Shown: positions 45,862 through 54,194 of the stretch, in pieces
Layout: every line of letters begins with the position of its first letter
How positions within the stretch are numbered: the stretch's first letter is position 1
Source: Achromobacter spanius
GTDB lineage: Bacteria > Pseudomonadota > Gammaproteobacteria > Burkholderiales > Burkholderiaceae_B
Reading direction: 5' to 3'
Length of the DNA: 64,000 nt
NCBI RefSeq assembly: GCF_029637605.1
Contig: NZ_CP121261.1
Location: 2,356,001 to 2,420,000, forward strand
Made by a program: the position numbers and the translations under genes
The notes under the pieces: model-generated
What the model was told of the DNA's origin: nothing
Seen by the model: only the letters and a program-made list of their open reading frames with translations
Database searches by the model: none

Positions 45862-46827
45862 ATGAAGCAAACGTGGCGCATTGCCCTGGCTGGCGTGGTC
45901 CTGGCGCTGGCCGCCGGACCCGCCCTGGCCCAGACCTGGCCGGCCAAGCCCATCCGCATGGTCGTACCCTTCCCGCCCGGCGGCGCCACGGATGCCGCGG
46001 CTCGCATCTATGCGCAGCACCTGGGAGACTTCCTGGGGCAAGGCGTGGTGGTGGAAAACAAGGCGGGCGCGGGCGGCGAGATCGGTGCCGAGTACGTGGC
46101 CAAATCCGCCCCCGACGGCTACACCCTGTTGATGGGTGCCGTGGGCAGCCACGCCATTCATGCCGCCATGCCCGACAAGCCCGGCTACGACTTCGGCACC
46201 GCCTTCGTGGGCGTGTCCATGGCCACCAGCATGCCCATGGCGGTGGCCGTCAACAGCAAGGTGCCCGCCAACAACGTGCAGGAATTGATTGCGCTGGCCA
46301 AGAGCAAGCCCGGCACCATCACCTTCGGTTCGGCCGGACCGGGCACCTCGCAGCACATGGCTGGCGAACTGTTCCAGGTGGTGACCGGCACCCGGCTCAT
46401 GCATGTGCCGTATCGCGGCAGCGGTCCGGCCATCACCGATTTGCTGGGCGGCCAGATCGACATGGTCATCGAAACCCTGCCCGCGCTGTTGCCGCAAGTG
46501 GCCAGCGGCAAGATCCGCTTGTTGGGTGTGACCACCGCCAAGCGCGCCACGGCCTTGCCCGACCTGCCCACTTTGATGGAACAAGGCGTGAAGGACTATT
46601 CCGTCGCGACCGCCTACGCGCTGCTGGCCCCGGCCGGCACGCCGCCCGCCGTGGTGGACAAGCTGTCGGCCGGCATGCAGAAGGCCGCGGCCATGGAGTC
46701 CGTGCAGCAAGCCGCGTTGAAGCTGGGCGCCGATGCAGTGGCGACGTCACCGGCCGACACCAGCCGTGTGCTGAAGCGAGAAGTGGCCCGCTGGGCCGAC
46801 GTGGTGCGCATGTCGTCCGCCAAATGA
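45862..46827 (+). CDS. Bug-family periplasmic solute-binding receptor
   Basis: The 321-residue product has a signal peptide (1 to about 23, ending PALA-QTW), the exact Bug N-terminus WPAKPIRMVVPFPPGGATD, VVVENKAGAGGEIGAEYVAK, and FGSAGPGTSQHMAGELF. AAGGAGA precedes ATG 45862. It is divergent from the CoA operon and probably binds the organic acid that operon degrades. The stop overlaps the start of the FAD-dependent protein gene by 4 bp, an uncommon pairing for a Bug gene. Confidence 0.93.
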   Translation: MKQTWRIALAGVVLALAAGPALAQTWPAKPIRMVVPFPPGGATDAAARIYAQHLGDFLGQGVVVENKAGAGGEIGAEYVAKSAPDGYTLLMGAVGSHAIHAAMPDKPGYDFGTAFVGVSMATSMPMAVAVNSKVPANNVQELIALAKSKPGTITFGSAGPGTSQHMAGELFQVVTGTRLMHVPYRGSGPAITDLLGGQIDMVIETLPALLPQVASGKIRLLGVTTAKRATALPDLPTLMEQGVKDYSVATAYALLAPAGTPPAVVDKLSAGMQKAAAMESVQQAALKLGADAVATSPADTSRVLKREVARWADVVRMSSAK

Positions 46828-48509
46828 AGCCGCTTGACGCCTATCCGGGGCTGGACTCCTCTTCGGGTTCCACCGCCACCGACGTGGCGATCGTGGGCGG
46901 TGGCTCGGTCGCCGTCAGCTTCCTGTATCAGTTGCTGCTGTCGCGGCAAGCGGACAGCGCGGCCCGCCCACTGGCCATCACCGTGTTCGAACCGCAAGCG
47001 GTGTGCGGCCCGGGCGGCGCGTATCAGGACGACCTGCCCAGCAACCTGCTCAACATTCCCGCCGGCAACATGTCGGCGCGCGCGGACCTGCGCATGGATT
47101 TCGTTGACTGGCTGCGCACGCAGGATCCGGCCTGGTTGCGGGGGTATGGCGTGGAGGCCATTGAGCCGTCGGACTTTCTTCCGCGCCCCTTGTTCGGCGC
47201 GTATATGCGTGCCGTGTATGCGCGTTGCCGAGAGCTGGCACTGGCGCAAGGCGTGGCGCTTGCCCAGGTGCAACGCCGCGTGCAGCGCGTGTCGCCGTTG
47301 GCTGACGGCAGCGTACGGATCGAGTCCGATGGCACCGCACCGTGCGTGGCGCGCTACGCGGTGCTGTGCAACGGCAACCTGCCGTCGCAGGCCTTCCCTG
47401 CCTTGCAAGGCGCACCGGGCTACTTCAACAGCCCGTACCCCGTTGCCGATCTGGCGCGGGAGATTCCGCCCGACGCCTCCGTGTGCATTGTCGGCACCAG
47501 CCTGAGCGCGGTGGACGCGGTGGCCGCCTTGCAGCAATCGGGCCATCGCGGCCCCGTGCTTTGCGTGTCGCGCAACGGCCGCCTGCCCTCGGTACGCAGC
47601 CCGCACAACCAGGCCCCGGCGGCGCTGCGTCATTTCAATCAAGAAGGCATCCTGCGCCTGGCGGCGCGCCACGGCGGCACGCTGACGCTGGAGGCGATAG
47701 CCGGCGCCTTGCAAGACGAGGTGCTGGCGCTGCATGGCGCGTTGGACGCGGAAGAGGTCTTCGGGCTTGCCACGGATGCGCAACGCGCCTTGGACGAAGA
47801 AATACGCCGATCATCGCAAGCAGCCCGGCCCTGGCAGGCCGTGGCGGCAGCCACCAACGCAGTGGTGGAGCAGGTGTGGCATCTGATGCCGGATGCCGAA
47901 CGCCAGCGCTTTCAATCGCGTTGGCGCGCGCTGTGGATGGCGCGGCGCGCCACGTTCCCGATGCGCAATACCCAGAAGCTGCAAGCCCTGCTCAAGACGG
48001 GCCAATTGCAGGTGCGCGCGGGCTATGTGGATACGCAATATGTCGATGTCGGCCAGGAAGCGGCCGGCGGCCGTTTCCACACCCGGCTGCGCGACGCCGA
48101 TGGCGAATCCACGCAGCACAGCCACACCCTGATCAATGCCACCAGCTTTTCAGTGGATGTGGCGCGCACCGATGATCCGTTGATCGCCACGCTGCTGCGC
48201 GAGGGCCACGCGCGCCCCGATCCCTTCGGCGGCCTGGCGCTGGATTTCGACACGGGTTGTTTGAAGACCGCGCGGGACGCGGTACTGGGCCAGGTGTCGG
48301 TGCTGGGCAGCCTGGCGGGCGGCACGTACTTCTGGACCACATCCATGGATGTCAATGCCAGGTTGGCGCGCGACCAGGCGGTGCGCATTGCGACGGCGCT
48401 TGCCCAGCCGACAAAAATCACTGATTCAGATAGCCCCGCCGATACCCCATCCCTTGCGAAATGGACTGCGCACAGGCCGACACATCCGGCGCCAACTGCT
48501 TCATCCTAG
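46824..48509 (+). CDS. FAD/NAD(P)-binding protein (NAD_binding_9-type)
   Basis: The 561-residue protein opens with a dinucleotide-binding motif VAIVGGGSVAVSF (about 21-33) and the family-specific GPGGAYQDDLPSNLLNIPAGNMSA. A second Rossmann start lies in VCIVGTSLSAVDAVAAL, so both FAD and NAD(P)H sites are likely. Related proteins are flavin-dependent oxidoreductases or hydroxylases of unknown substrate. Translation is coupled to the Bug receptor, which suggests action on the same compound. The last 92 bp overlap the 3' end of the convergent iclR gene, and the final about 30 residues are Pro/Ser/Thr-rich and probably unstructured. Confidence 0.8.
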   Translation: MKPLDAYPGLDSSSGSTATDVAIVGGGSVAVSFLYQLLLSRQADSAARPLAITVFEPQAVCGPGGAYQDDLPSNLLNIPAGNMSARADLRMDFVDWLRTQDPAWLRGYGVEAIEPSDFLPRPLFGAYMRAVYARCRELALAQGVALAQVQRRVQRVSPLADGSVRIESDGTAPCVARYAVLCNGNLPSQAFPALQGAPGYFNSPYPVADLAREIPPDASVCIVGTSLSAVDAVAALQQSGHRGPVLCVSRNGRLPSVRSPHNQAPAALRHFNQEGILRLAARHGGTLTLEAIAGALQDEVLALHGALDAEEVFGLATDAQRALDEEIRRSSQAARPWQAVAAATNAVVEQVWHLMPDAERQRFQSRWRALWMARRATFPMRNTQKLQALLKTGQLQVRAGYVDTQYVDVGQEAAGGRFHTRLRDADGESTQHSHTLINATSFSVDVARTDDPLIATLLREGHARPDPFGGLALDFDTGCLKTARDAVLGQVSVLGSLAGGTYFWTTSMDVNARLARDQAVRIATALAQPTKITDSDSPADTPSLAKWTAHRPTHPAPTASS

Positions 48510-49182
48510 CGGCGCTCAGGCGGTCAAGCGGGCCGGAAATGCCCACGGCCGCCACGGCTTGGTCCAGGCTGTTGAACAAGGTCACGGCCAGTCCGCCCAC
48601 GCCTTCGCGCCATTCACCGCGGTTCACGGCATAGCCCGCGCGGGCGATCTTGCGCAGTTCGTCTTTCAGCAAGGGCAAGGACACGATGGTGGACGGCGTG
48701 TGGCGCACAAGCTGATCGGCGTAGCGCTCGACATAACCTTCGGGCTGATACGCCAGCAGCGCCTTGCCGGTGGCCACGGCATAGGCGGGCGCGCGTCCGC
48801 CCACCATGGAGTACGCGCGGATGGGTTGCGGGCTGTCGATCTTGTCTACATACACGACGTCAAACCCGTCCAGCACCGACAAGTGCACCGTCTCGCCCGT
48901 CTGGTCCGCCAGCGTGCGCATGAACGGCGCGGCCAGCTTGCGCACGTCCAACTGCGCAAGCTGGCGCGCCGCCAGCTCAAACAGTCGCACCGCGCCACGG
49001 TAACCGCCGCCGTCGTCGTCCTTGATGACGTAGCCGGCGTGGATCAAGGTTTGCAGCGTGCGATGCGTATTGCTGCGGGTCAGGCCGACCCGCGCGGCCA
49101 GGGCGTCGATGGTGCGCGGCGGATTGTCCACATCCGTCACCGCCTCCAACACCATCAGCCCCTTCAGCAGTGTCTTGTCCAT
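48418..49182 (-). CDS. IclR-family transcriptional regulator
   Basis: The 254-residue product has an N-terminal winged helix (TLLKGLMVLEAVTD, TIDALAARVGLTRSNTHRTL, then HAGYVIKDDDGGGYRG) and a C-terminal GAF-like effector domain (VHLSVLDGFDVVYVDKID, RAYSMVGGRAPAYAVATGKALL). The start at 49182 has AGGAAAA upstream and removes a 20-residue tail that would begin inside the palindromic site. The gene faces the CoA module and, from the shared boxes, is the likely regulator of both divergent operons and itself. Confidence 0.9.
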   Translation of the reverse strand: MDKTLLKGLMVLEAVTDVDNPPRTIDALAARVGLTRSNTHRTLQTLIHAGYVIKDDDGGGYRGAVRLFELAARQLAQLDVRKLAAPFMRTLADQTGETVHLSVLDGFDVVYVDKIDSPQPIRAYSMVGGRAPAYAVATGKALLAYQPEGYVERYADQLVRHTPSTIVSLPLLKDELRKIARAGYAVNRGEWREGVGGLAVTLFNSLDQAVAAVGISGPLDRLSAARMKQLAPDVSACAQSISQGMGYRRGYLNQ

Positions 49183-49194
49183 CTTGATTTTTTT

Positions 49195-49207
49195 CCTAAT
49201 ATTTAGG
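49195..49207. promoter_or_regulatory. Palindromic IclR autoregulatory box
   Basis: CCTAATATTTAGG is a perfect palindrome with 5-bp arms and a 3-bp centre, 12 bp upstream of the iclR start. Similar sequences lie upstream of the two divergent operons at 45.6-45.8 kb. Confidence 0.55.
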
Positions 49208-49302
49208 ACGCGAACATAGCATGAGACAAGCCCGCCGGACAACGCGTGGCGCGCGCGGCGCGCTTGGTAGTCGCCATCTGGTCGCCACCACCTGGTAGCC
49301 CC

Positions 49303-49929
49303 CTAGCCGCCGCCAGCGGTAATGGTCGCGCGCACCGCCGCGGACCGATCCCACAGGTTGGGCAGACGGGGTGACGAATAGCCGGACACAAACGGCTTGG
49401 GCTGCCCCGTTTCCGGGTCATAGACATGGCGCGACACCGCGCCGATATTGCCGCCATACAAATGCACGCTGATCGACACGCGGTCCAGATAGGCGTTGGA
49501 CACGCGATGGATGTCGCCCTCGTCCGGAGACAGGTGCTCAACATCGCCGGGCTGCAAGGTGGTGGCATCGCCCACCGGCAGCACGCGGCCATCGGCATGT
49601 CGCACGTAACGCTGGTTGATCTCGGCCCCGCGCAGCATGCCCACGTAGCCCCAGACTTCGTGGTCATGCACAGGCGTGAATTGCCCCGGCCCCCACACGA
49701 AGCTGACCAGGGAAAATCGCTCCAAGGGGTCACAGTGCAGCAGGTATTGCTGGTAGTACTGCGGATGGGGCACGGTACAGTCTTCTGGCAGCCAATCGTC
49801 GTGGCGCACCAGGTCGGCAAAGGCATCGCGCAGCGCGGGCGTTTGCGCCAGCGCATCGGGCGTGGCCAAGCGCGTTGCGGTGGCAATAAAGCGGCGAAGC
49901 CGGTCCAGGCCGGCGGAAGAATCGGGCAT
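49303..49929 (-). CDS. Cysteine-dioxygenase-family thiol dioxygenase
   Basis: Cupin-fold iron enzyme that oxidises cysteine or a related thiol (e.g. 3-mercaptopropionate) to the sulfinate. In the 208 residues the iron ligands are His-x-His in FTPVHDHEVWGYVGMLRG and a third His in SISVHLYGGNIG, matching the CDO family at about the usual length. ATG 49929 has AGGAGA 8 bp upstream, deciding the start. Substrate (cysteine or mercaptopropionate) is not settled. No clear operon partner is present. Confidence 0.88.
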   Translation of the reverse strand: MPDSSAGLDRLRRFIATATRLATPDALAQTPALRDAFADLVRHDDWLPEDCTVPHPQYYQQYLLHCDPLERFSLVSFVWGPGQFTPVHDHEVWGYVGMLRGAEINQRYVRHADGRVLPVGDATTLQPGDVEHLSPDEGDIHRVSNAYLDRVSISVHLYGGNIGAVSRHVYDPETGQPKPFVSGYSSPRLPNLWDRSAAVRATITAGGG

Positions 49930-50119
49930 CGCGGGTCTCCTGTTGTCGAGGCAAGCGTTGGGGCAATCGTTGGGGCAATCCCAGATGAGAAAAGCAGTAT
50001 CCATCATTCGGGATGCTTGCGCACGTTGGGTTGCGGACGACGAGGGCTGAAACAAGCAAGCCCTGCTTGACAGCTCCGGGCCACGGCGCGCAGCGTATGC
50101 ACTGTATTCAAGGGTTGAA

Positions 50120-50893
50120 ATGGAAAACACGCATCACGATATTCCCCAGGCATTGCTGGATGCATTGCGCAGCGCGCAGCGTGTCGTGGTTTTTACAGGC
50201 GCCGGCGTGTCGGCGGAAAGCGGCATCGCGACATTCCGCGACGCCTTGACGGGGCTGTGGTCACGCTTTGATGCGCAAGCGCTGGCCACGCCCGAGGCCT
50301 TTCGTGCGCATCCCGACATCGTCTGGGGCTGGTATGAATGGCGGCGCGCGCAAGTGCTGCGAGCCGCGCCAAACGCCGCGCACCATGCCATCGCGACGCT
50401 GGCGCGCCATGTGCCTGAATTGACGGTCGTTACCCAGAACGTGGATGACCTGCACGAACGCGCGGGCAGCACGCAGGTGGTGCATCTGCATGGCAGCCTG
50501 CACGCGCCACGCTGTTCGGCTTGCGCCGCGCCGCAAGCCTGCGCCAACAATGCGCCCGACGAACCCGACGAGGGCCGGCGCATTGCGCCACCCGCCTGCG
50601 CGCGCTGTGGACAGCCCGTGCGGCCCGGAGTGGTGTGGTTTGGTGAGAGCCTGCCTGGCGATGCGTGGAGCATCGCGCTGCGCGCGGCAACGCAATGCGA
50701 CCTGCTCTTCAGCATCGGCACATCGGCCCTGGTCTACCCCGCCGCGGAACTCCCGCAACGCGCGCTGGCGGCGGGCGCAACGGTGGTGCAGGTGAACCCG
50801 AACGTCACGCCACTGGATGCGCAGGCGCATTGCAATCTGCATGGCGCGGCCGCCGAACTGATGCCGTGCGTGCTGGCGGCGGCCTTTGCATAG
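50120..50893 (+). CDS. NAD-dependent protein deacylase (sirtuin, CobB/class III-like)
   Basis: Removes acyl groups from lysine using NAD. The 257-residue product has FTGAGVSAESGIATFRD (about 25-41), TQNVDDLHERAG, the catalytic His in HLHGSL, four zinc cysteines (CSAC, then CARC) and GVVWFGESLP. A Tyr-x-x-Arg pair (YEWR) follows the first Rossmann part; in CobB and SIRT5 this pair binds succinyl or malonyl groups, so desuccinylation is likely besides deacetylation. It is transcribed alone and divergently from the dioxygenase. Confidence 0.93.
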   Translation: MENTHHDIPQALLDALRSAQRVVVFTGAGVSAESGIATFRDALTGLWSRFDAQALATPEAFRAHPDIVWGWYEWRRAQVLRAAPNAAHHAIATLARHVPELTVVTQNVDDLHERAGSTQVVHLHGSLHAPRCSACAAPQACANNAPDEPDEGRRIAPPACARCGQPVRPGVVWFGESLPGDAWSIALRAATQCDLLFSIGTSALVYPAAELPQRALAAGATVVQVNPNVTPLDAQAHCNLHGAAAELMPCVLAAAFA

Positions 50894-51018
50894 CCATGCA
50901 CTTTGCTTAAGCCTGGTGAATATTTGTGAAGATCTTTACGACCCACATCGAGTAGAAACGAGCTAGCGCAGCAGTCGAGGGGAAACCCCAAATCTCGCCG
51001 CGTCGCCATCGGGCTACA

Positions 51019-51639
51019 GTGGCGATCGTGGTTTCGACCGTGGAGATCATCATCCCTTTTTCCTGGAGACTTCCCGACGTATTCGTACGTGCGTCGGATG
51101 GTACGCTGCATCGTGTCGTGCGCCACGCCACGACCACGGACGCTATCGCCAAACTTGAGAGCATCCCCAGCAATTACCACCTGGATTGCGAATGCATGCT
51201 TGATAACGGCGAGGCCATTACGTGGATCGGAAGCAATCGATATCGCCAAACCAATGGCAACGCAATATTCACCGCTGAACCCGATGTAACGGCCCCGACC
51301 CGCGAACGCCGCAAAAGTGGCGCCGCCAAACGGAGCGAAGTCGGCCCCGCCCCCGCAGGCTCGCACAAAAGACGCGCCCATGGGCACAACCCCTTACCAC
51401 TTGCTGTTGTCAATCTAAAAACCGGCAACGATTGGAGTTTGATACGCGCGTGGCGCGAGCACCTCAATATCACTACTGCTGATATGGCTGCCCGGCTTGG
51501 CGTGGATCATTCCATTTACATTGAATTGGAACGGCCCCGCCCGCGCCCTCGACAGATTGTGCTGGACCGAGTTTCCGAGGCGCTAGGCGTGTCACCCGAC
51601 CAGCTTGATGATTCATTGTTTGGGGGCCGCTTCCTGTAG
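51019..51639 (+). CDS. Unrecognised protein: conserved N-terminal domain plus XRE-like HTH
   Basis: I do not recognise the N-terminal domain. It (about residues 8-90: LPDVFVRASDGTLHRVVRH, then CECMLDNGEAITWIGSNRYR) is repeated in the next gene (DVLVTSPDGTLYRIER, CICRTSSGEKVTWLGGQAYK), so the two are paralogous. After a basic Ala/Pro/Arg linker (about 93-128) comes a C-terminal helix-turn-helix of XRE type (WSLIRAWREHLNITTADMAA, LGVDHSIYIELER, LDRVSEALGVSPDQL). The 206-residue protein may bind DNA and a ligand or partner. The GTG start is provisional; a GTG 9 bp downstream is equally possible. Confidence 0.62.
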   Translation: MAIVVSTVEIIIPFSWRLPDVFVRASDGTLHRVVRHATTTDAIAKLESIPSNYHLDCECMLDNGEAITWIGSNRYRQTNGNAIFTAEPDVTAPTRERRKSGAAKRSEVGPAPAGSHKRRAHGHNPLPLAVVNLKTGNDWSLIRAWREHLNITTADMAARLGVDHSIYIELERPRPRPRQIVLDRVSEALGVSPDQLDDSLFGGRFL

Positions 51640-51728
51640 TGCCGCGCATGCATCGCGCACGCGCGGTACGCAGAAGCGTCCACACCACTTTAGCGCCGCA
51701 ACACCGCCGGCCCGTGGAGGTACTGAGT

Positions 51729-51980
51729 ATGCTCGGCACCGCAAGAAGATTGACCGATGTGCTTGTCACATCGCCCGACGGCACCTTGTACCGCATCGAA
51801 CGCTTCGTTGCGGATCTGGATGCCTATTCCGCGTTGGGCACCTCGCGCTTCGATCCCAAGACGCACTGTATCTGCCGGACAAGCTCTGGCGAAAAAGTCA
51901 CTTGGCTGGGCGGCCAGGCCTACAAGATGATCAAGAGCGGCGTAGCGTTGACCGCGGTAGACCGACGACGAGGTGGCTGA
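51729..51980 (+). CDS. Small protein consisting only of the domain shared with the preceding gene
   Basis: The 83-residue product aligns across its length with residues about 15-90 of the upstream protein: a DGTLYRIERFV segment, two closely spaced Cys (HCICR), and KVTWLGGQAYKMIKSGVALTAVD. It has no HTH. GGAGG lies 8-12 bp before ATG 51729. The pair looks like a domain duplication in which one copy kept or gained a DNA-binding domain, so it could be a partner or antagonist of the larger protein. Function unknown. Confidence 0.6.
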   Translation: MLGTARRLTDVLVTSPDGTLYRIERFVADLDAYSALGTSRFDPKTHCICRTSSGEKVTWLGGQAYKMIKSGVALTAVDRRRGG

Positions 51981-52031
51981 TCTGTTGCGCAGGCCACGGC
52001 TGATTTCGATCCGCCTTGCGCCAGACAAAAA

Positions 52032-52065
52032 AAAGCGGCTTGATGGATGACCATCAAGCCGCTTT
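52032..52065. terminator. Strong hairpin, probably a bidirectional terminator
   Basis: AAAGCGGCTTGATGG (52032-52046), a 4-nt loop and the exact reverse complement to 52065, with A-rich DNA on the left and T on the right end. It sits between the small-domain gene and the oppositely oriented tRNA genes and could end transcription from both. Confidence 0.8.
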
Positions 52066-52140
52066 GCATTGTGCGTTGCCGTTCGCTTTTACGCTTCGGC
52101 TGAACCACGACATGTCGAATATCGCGTGTTCAAAATAAGT

Positions 52141-52217
52141 TGGTGCGCCCGGCAGGATTCGAACCTACGACCCCCTGGTTCGTAGCCAGGTACTCTATCC
52201 AGCTGAGCTACGGGCGC
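52141..52217 (-). tRNA. tRNA-Arg (ACG), copy 1
   Basis: On the - strand a 77-nt cloverleaf with 7-bp acceptor stem GCGCCCG/CGGGCGC, anticodon stem-loop CTGGCTACGAACCAG (anticodon ACG), T-loop GGTTCGAATCC and encoded CCA. Identical to the next two tRNA genes. Confidence 0.97.
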
Positions 52218-52371
52218 CCCGAAAGAGGCGTGTTTATAACATGAAAAAATGGGGCCGCGCAAATTGGGGGGAAATATTGATGTACTTTGCTATCGTGCCC
52301 CACTGCACTTACATCAAACGCCCTGCATTACTTCTGCATCGCTCCCATGCATTCCACGCCGAGCAAAACAA

Positions 52372-52402
52372 AAAGGCCTTCGATCAATGATCAAAGGCCT
52401 TT
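52372..52402. terminator. Terminator hairpin between tRNA-Arg copies
   Basis: AAAGGCCTT, then GATCAATGATC, then AAGGCCTTT forms a stem with 14 of 15 pairs; A/T runs flank it on both sides. On the - strand it would stop transcripts from the tRNA copy at 52442. Confidence 0.75.
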
Positions 52403-52441
52403 CTATTTTCTTTGACGGTAACTTCAGTGTGACCTGAAATC

Positions 52442-52518
52442 TGGTGCGCCCGGCAGGATTCGAACCTACGACCCCCTGGTTCGTAGCCAGGTACTCTATC
52501 CAGCTGAGCTACGGGCGC
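52442..52518 (-). tRNA. tRNA-Arg (ACG), copy 2
   Basis: 77-nt tRNA identical in sequence to the copies on either side, anticodon ACG and encoded CCA. It lies 301 bp from copy 1, with a terminator hairpin between. Confidence 0.97.
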
Positions 52519-52666
52519 TCCGACAAAGAGGCAAAATTATATCAGAACAATTTCACCATTACTGCATTTTTGCTGCTTTTTTTTACTGCTTTTTTGCTTG
52601 TTCTACTCAAAGTTTTTTAGCGATTCATTCGGCTCAACATCAGCACAATCAAACCACTTTAAAACT

Positions 52667-52743
52667 TGGTGCGCCCGGCAGGATTCGAACCTACGACCCC
52701 CTGGTTCGTAGCCAGGTACTCTATCCAGCTGAGCTACGGGCGC
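52667..52743 (-). tRNA. tRNA-Arg (ACG), copy 3
   Basis: 77-nt tRNA identical to the other two, anticodon ACG with encoded CCA. It is the first of the three on the - strand, and its spacer to copy 2 (about 150 bp) is AT-rich and has no gene. Confidence 0.97.
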
Positions 52744-52844
52744 GCGTTCAAGCAAGCCTTGAATAATAGCGTGAATTTTTGCGGCGTGCAAGTTTGGGTG
52801 CGGTCAGAAAAGCACTACTCTAGTGGCCGCTCAACATAACGGCC

Positions 52845-53924
52845 TTGAACGTGAAACACCTGCTTGCTGATCTGGAACAGCTAAACGACTTCGACGAAAT
52901 CATCGACGTGCGCTCACCGCTGGAGTACGCCATCGACCACATTCCCGGCGCCATCAGCGCACCGGTACTGAACGACGAAGAGCGCGTGCAGGTCGGCACG
53001 TTGTACACCCAGGTCTCGCCCTTCGAAGCCTCGCGCATTGGCGCCGCGATCGTCGCGCGCAACATCGCGCGGCACCTGGAAACCACCTTCGTCGATCGGC
53101 CGCAAGGTTGGCGTCCGCTGGTGTACTGCTGGCGCGGTGGCAAGCGTTCGGGTTCGATGACGGTGATGTTCAACATGATCGGTTGGCGTGCCCGGCAATT
53201 GAACGGCGGCTACAAACGCTACCGAGGCGCCACGCTGCTTGCCCTGGATACTCTGCCCAGCACGCTGCGCTGCGTGGTGCTTGTAGGCCCCACGGGCAGC
53301 GGCAAGACGCGCCTGCTGCACGCGCTTGAATCGGCCGGCGCGCAAACGCTGGACCTTGAACACCTGGCCTCTCATCGCGGTTCGCTGCTGGGCGCCGTGC
53401 CGGGCGTTGCGCAACCTTCGCAAAAGCGTTTCGACACGCTGCTCGCCGCGCGGTTGCGTGCCTTGGACAGCACGCTCCCCGTGTTTGTTGAAGCCGAAAG
53501 CCGCAAGATCGGCGCCGTGGCATTGCCACCCGCGCTGCTGCAAGCCATGCATCAAGGCGCGTGCATTGAAGTGGTCTGCACCCCCGAAGACCGCGCGGCG
53601 TTTCTGCAGCAGGACTACGCGCAATTATTCGACAACGCCGATTGGCTCAAGGAACAGTTGCAACGCCTGCTTGGCCTGCACAGCCGCGACGTCATCAAGG
53701 GCTGGCTACAGATGGTGGACGAAGGCCGCCGCCTGGATCTGGCCAGCGACCTGATCAACCGCCACTACGATCCGGCGTATGCCCGCAGTGGCCACGCGCA
53801 CTACACGCAACTGCGGCACGCGATGCGGATGACGTTCAGGCCTAACGATGCGGATGTGGTGGCACAGGCGCGCGCACTGTTGGCGGCGATGCAGATGGAA
53901 GCGATGCAGATAAAAGCGATGTAA
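52845..53924 (+). CDS. mnmH: tRNA 2-selenouridine/geranyl-2-thiouridine synthase
   Basis: Modifies the wobble thiouridine of certain tRNAs, replacing sulfur with selenium or adding a geranyl group. The 359-residue product has an N-terminal rhodanese domain with its active Cys at about residue 95 in VYCWRGGKRSGSM, a family-specific motif, and a P-loop GPTGSGKT at 148-155. Length agrees with SelU/MnmH. The start may be TTG 52845 or GTG 52851; neither has a strong ribosome site. No selD (selenophosphate synthase) is in the window, so the selenium supply must come from elsewhere. Confidence 0.94.
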   Translation: MNVKHLLADLEQLNDFDEIIDVRSPLEYAIDHIPGAISAPVLNDEERVQVGTLYTQVSPFEASRIGAAIVARNIARHLETTFVDRPQGWRPLVYCWRGGKRSGSMTVMFNMIGWRARQLNGGYKRYRGATLLALDTLPSTLRCVVLVGPTGSGKTRLLHALESAGAQTLDLEHLASHRGSLLGAVPGVAQPSQKRFDTLLAARLRALDSTLPVFVEAESRKIGAVALPPALLQAMHQGACIEVVCTPEDRAAFLQQDYAQLFDNADWLKEQLQRLLGLHSRDVIKGWLQMVDEGRRLDLASDLINRHYDPAYARSGHAHYTQLRHAMRMTFRPNDADVVAQARALLAAMQMEAMQIKAM

Positions 53925-53936
53925 AAGCGAAATGAA

Positions 53937-53974
53937 AAAACCCCGCAATCACTTACGCGATTGCGGGGTTTTTA
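53937..53974 (+). terminator. Rho-independent terminator after mnmH
   Basis: ACCCCGCAATC, a short loop and GATTGCGGGG followed by TTTTT, 12 bp after the mnmH stop. The A-run on the left makes it usable from the opposite strand too, after tRNA-Ser. Confidence 0.9.
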
Positions 53975-54012
53975 TCTTCAACGCTGTACTTAAGCCAGCG
54001 CCGAAGCTTATC

Positions 54013-54105
54013 TGGCGGAGACGGTGGGATTCGAACCCACGATGCAGTTTTTAGCCACATACTCCCTTAGCAGGGGAGCCCCTTCAGCCTCTCGGGCACG
54101 TCTCC
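54013..54105 (-). tRNA. tRNA-Ser (GCT)
   Basis: On the - strand a 93-nt class II tRNA with acceptor GGAGACG/CGTCTCC, anticodon loop CTGCTAA (anticodon GCT), a long variable arm, T-loop GGTTCGAATCC and encoded CCA. It lies 90 bp after lysC on the same strand, as is usual in the Alcaligenaceae. Confidence 0.97.
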
Positions 54106-54194
54106 GAAAAGAGAACGAGATTCTAGCACGAATTTTTTGGCCGTTGCCCGCAAACGGGGCCATCATGCAAAAAAACGTGCCGGACCCGTTGCCT

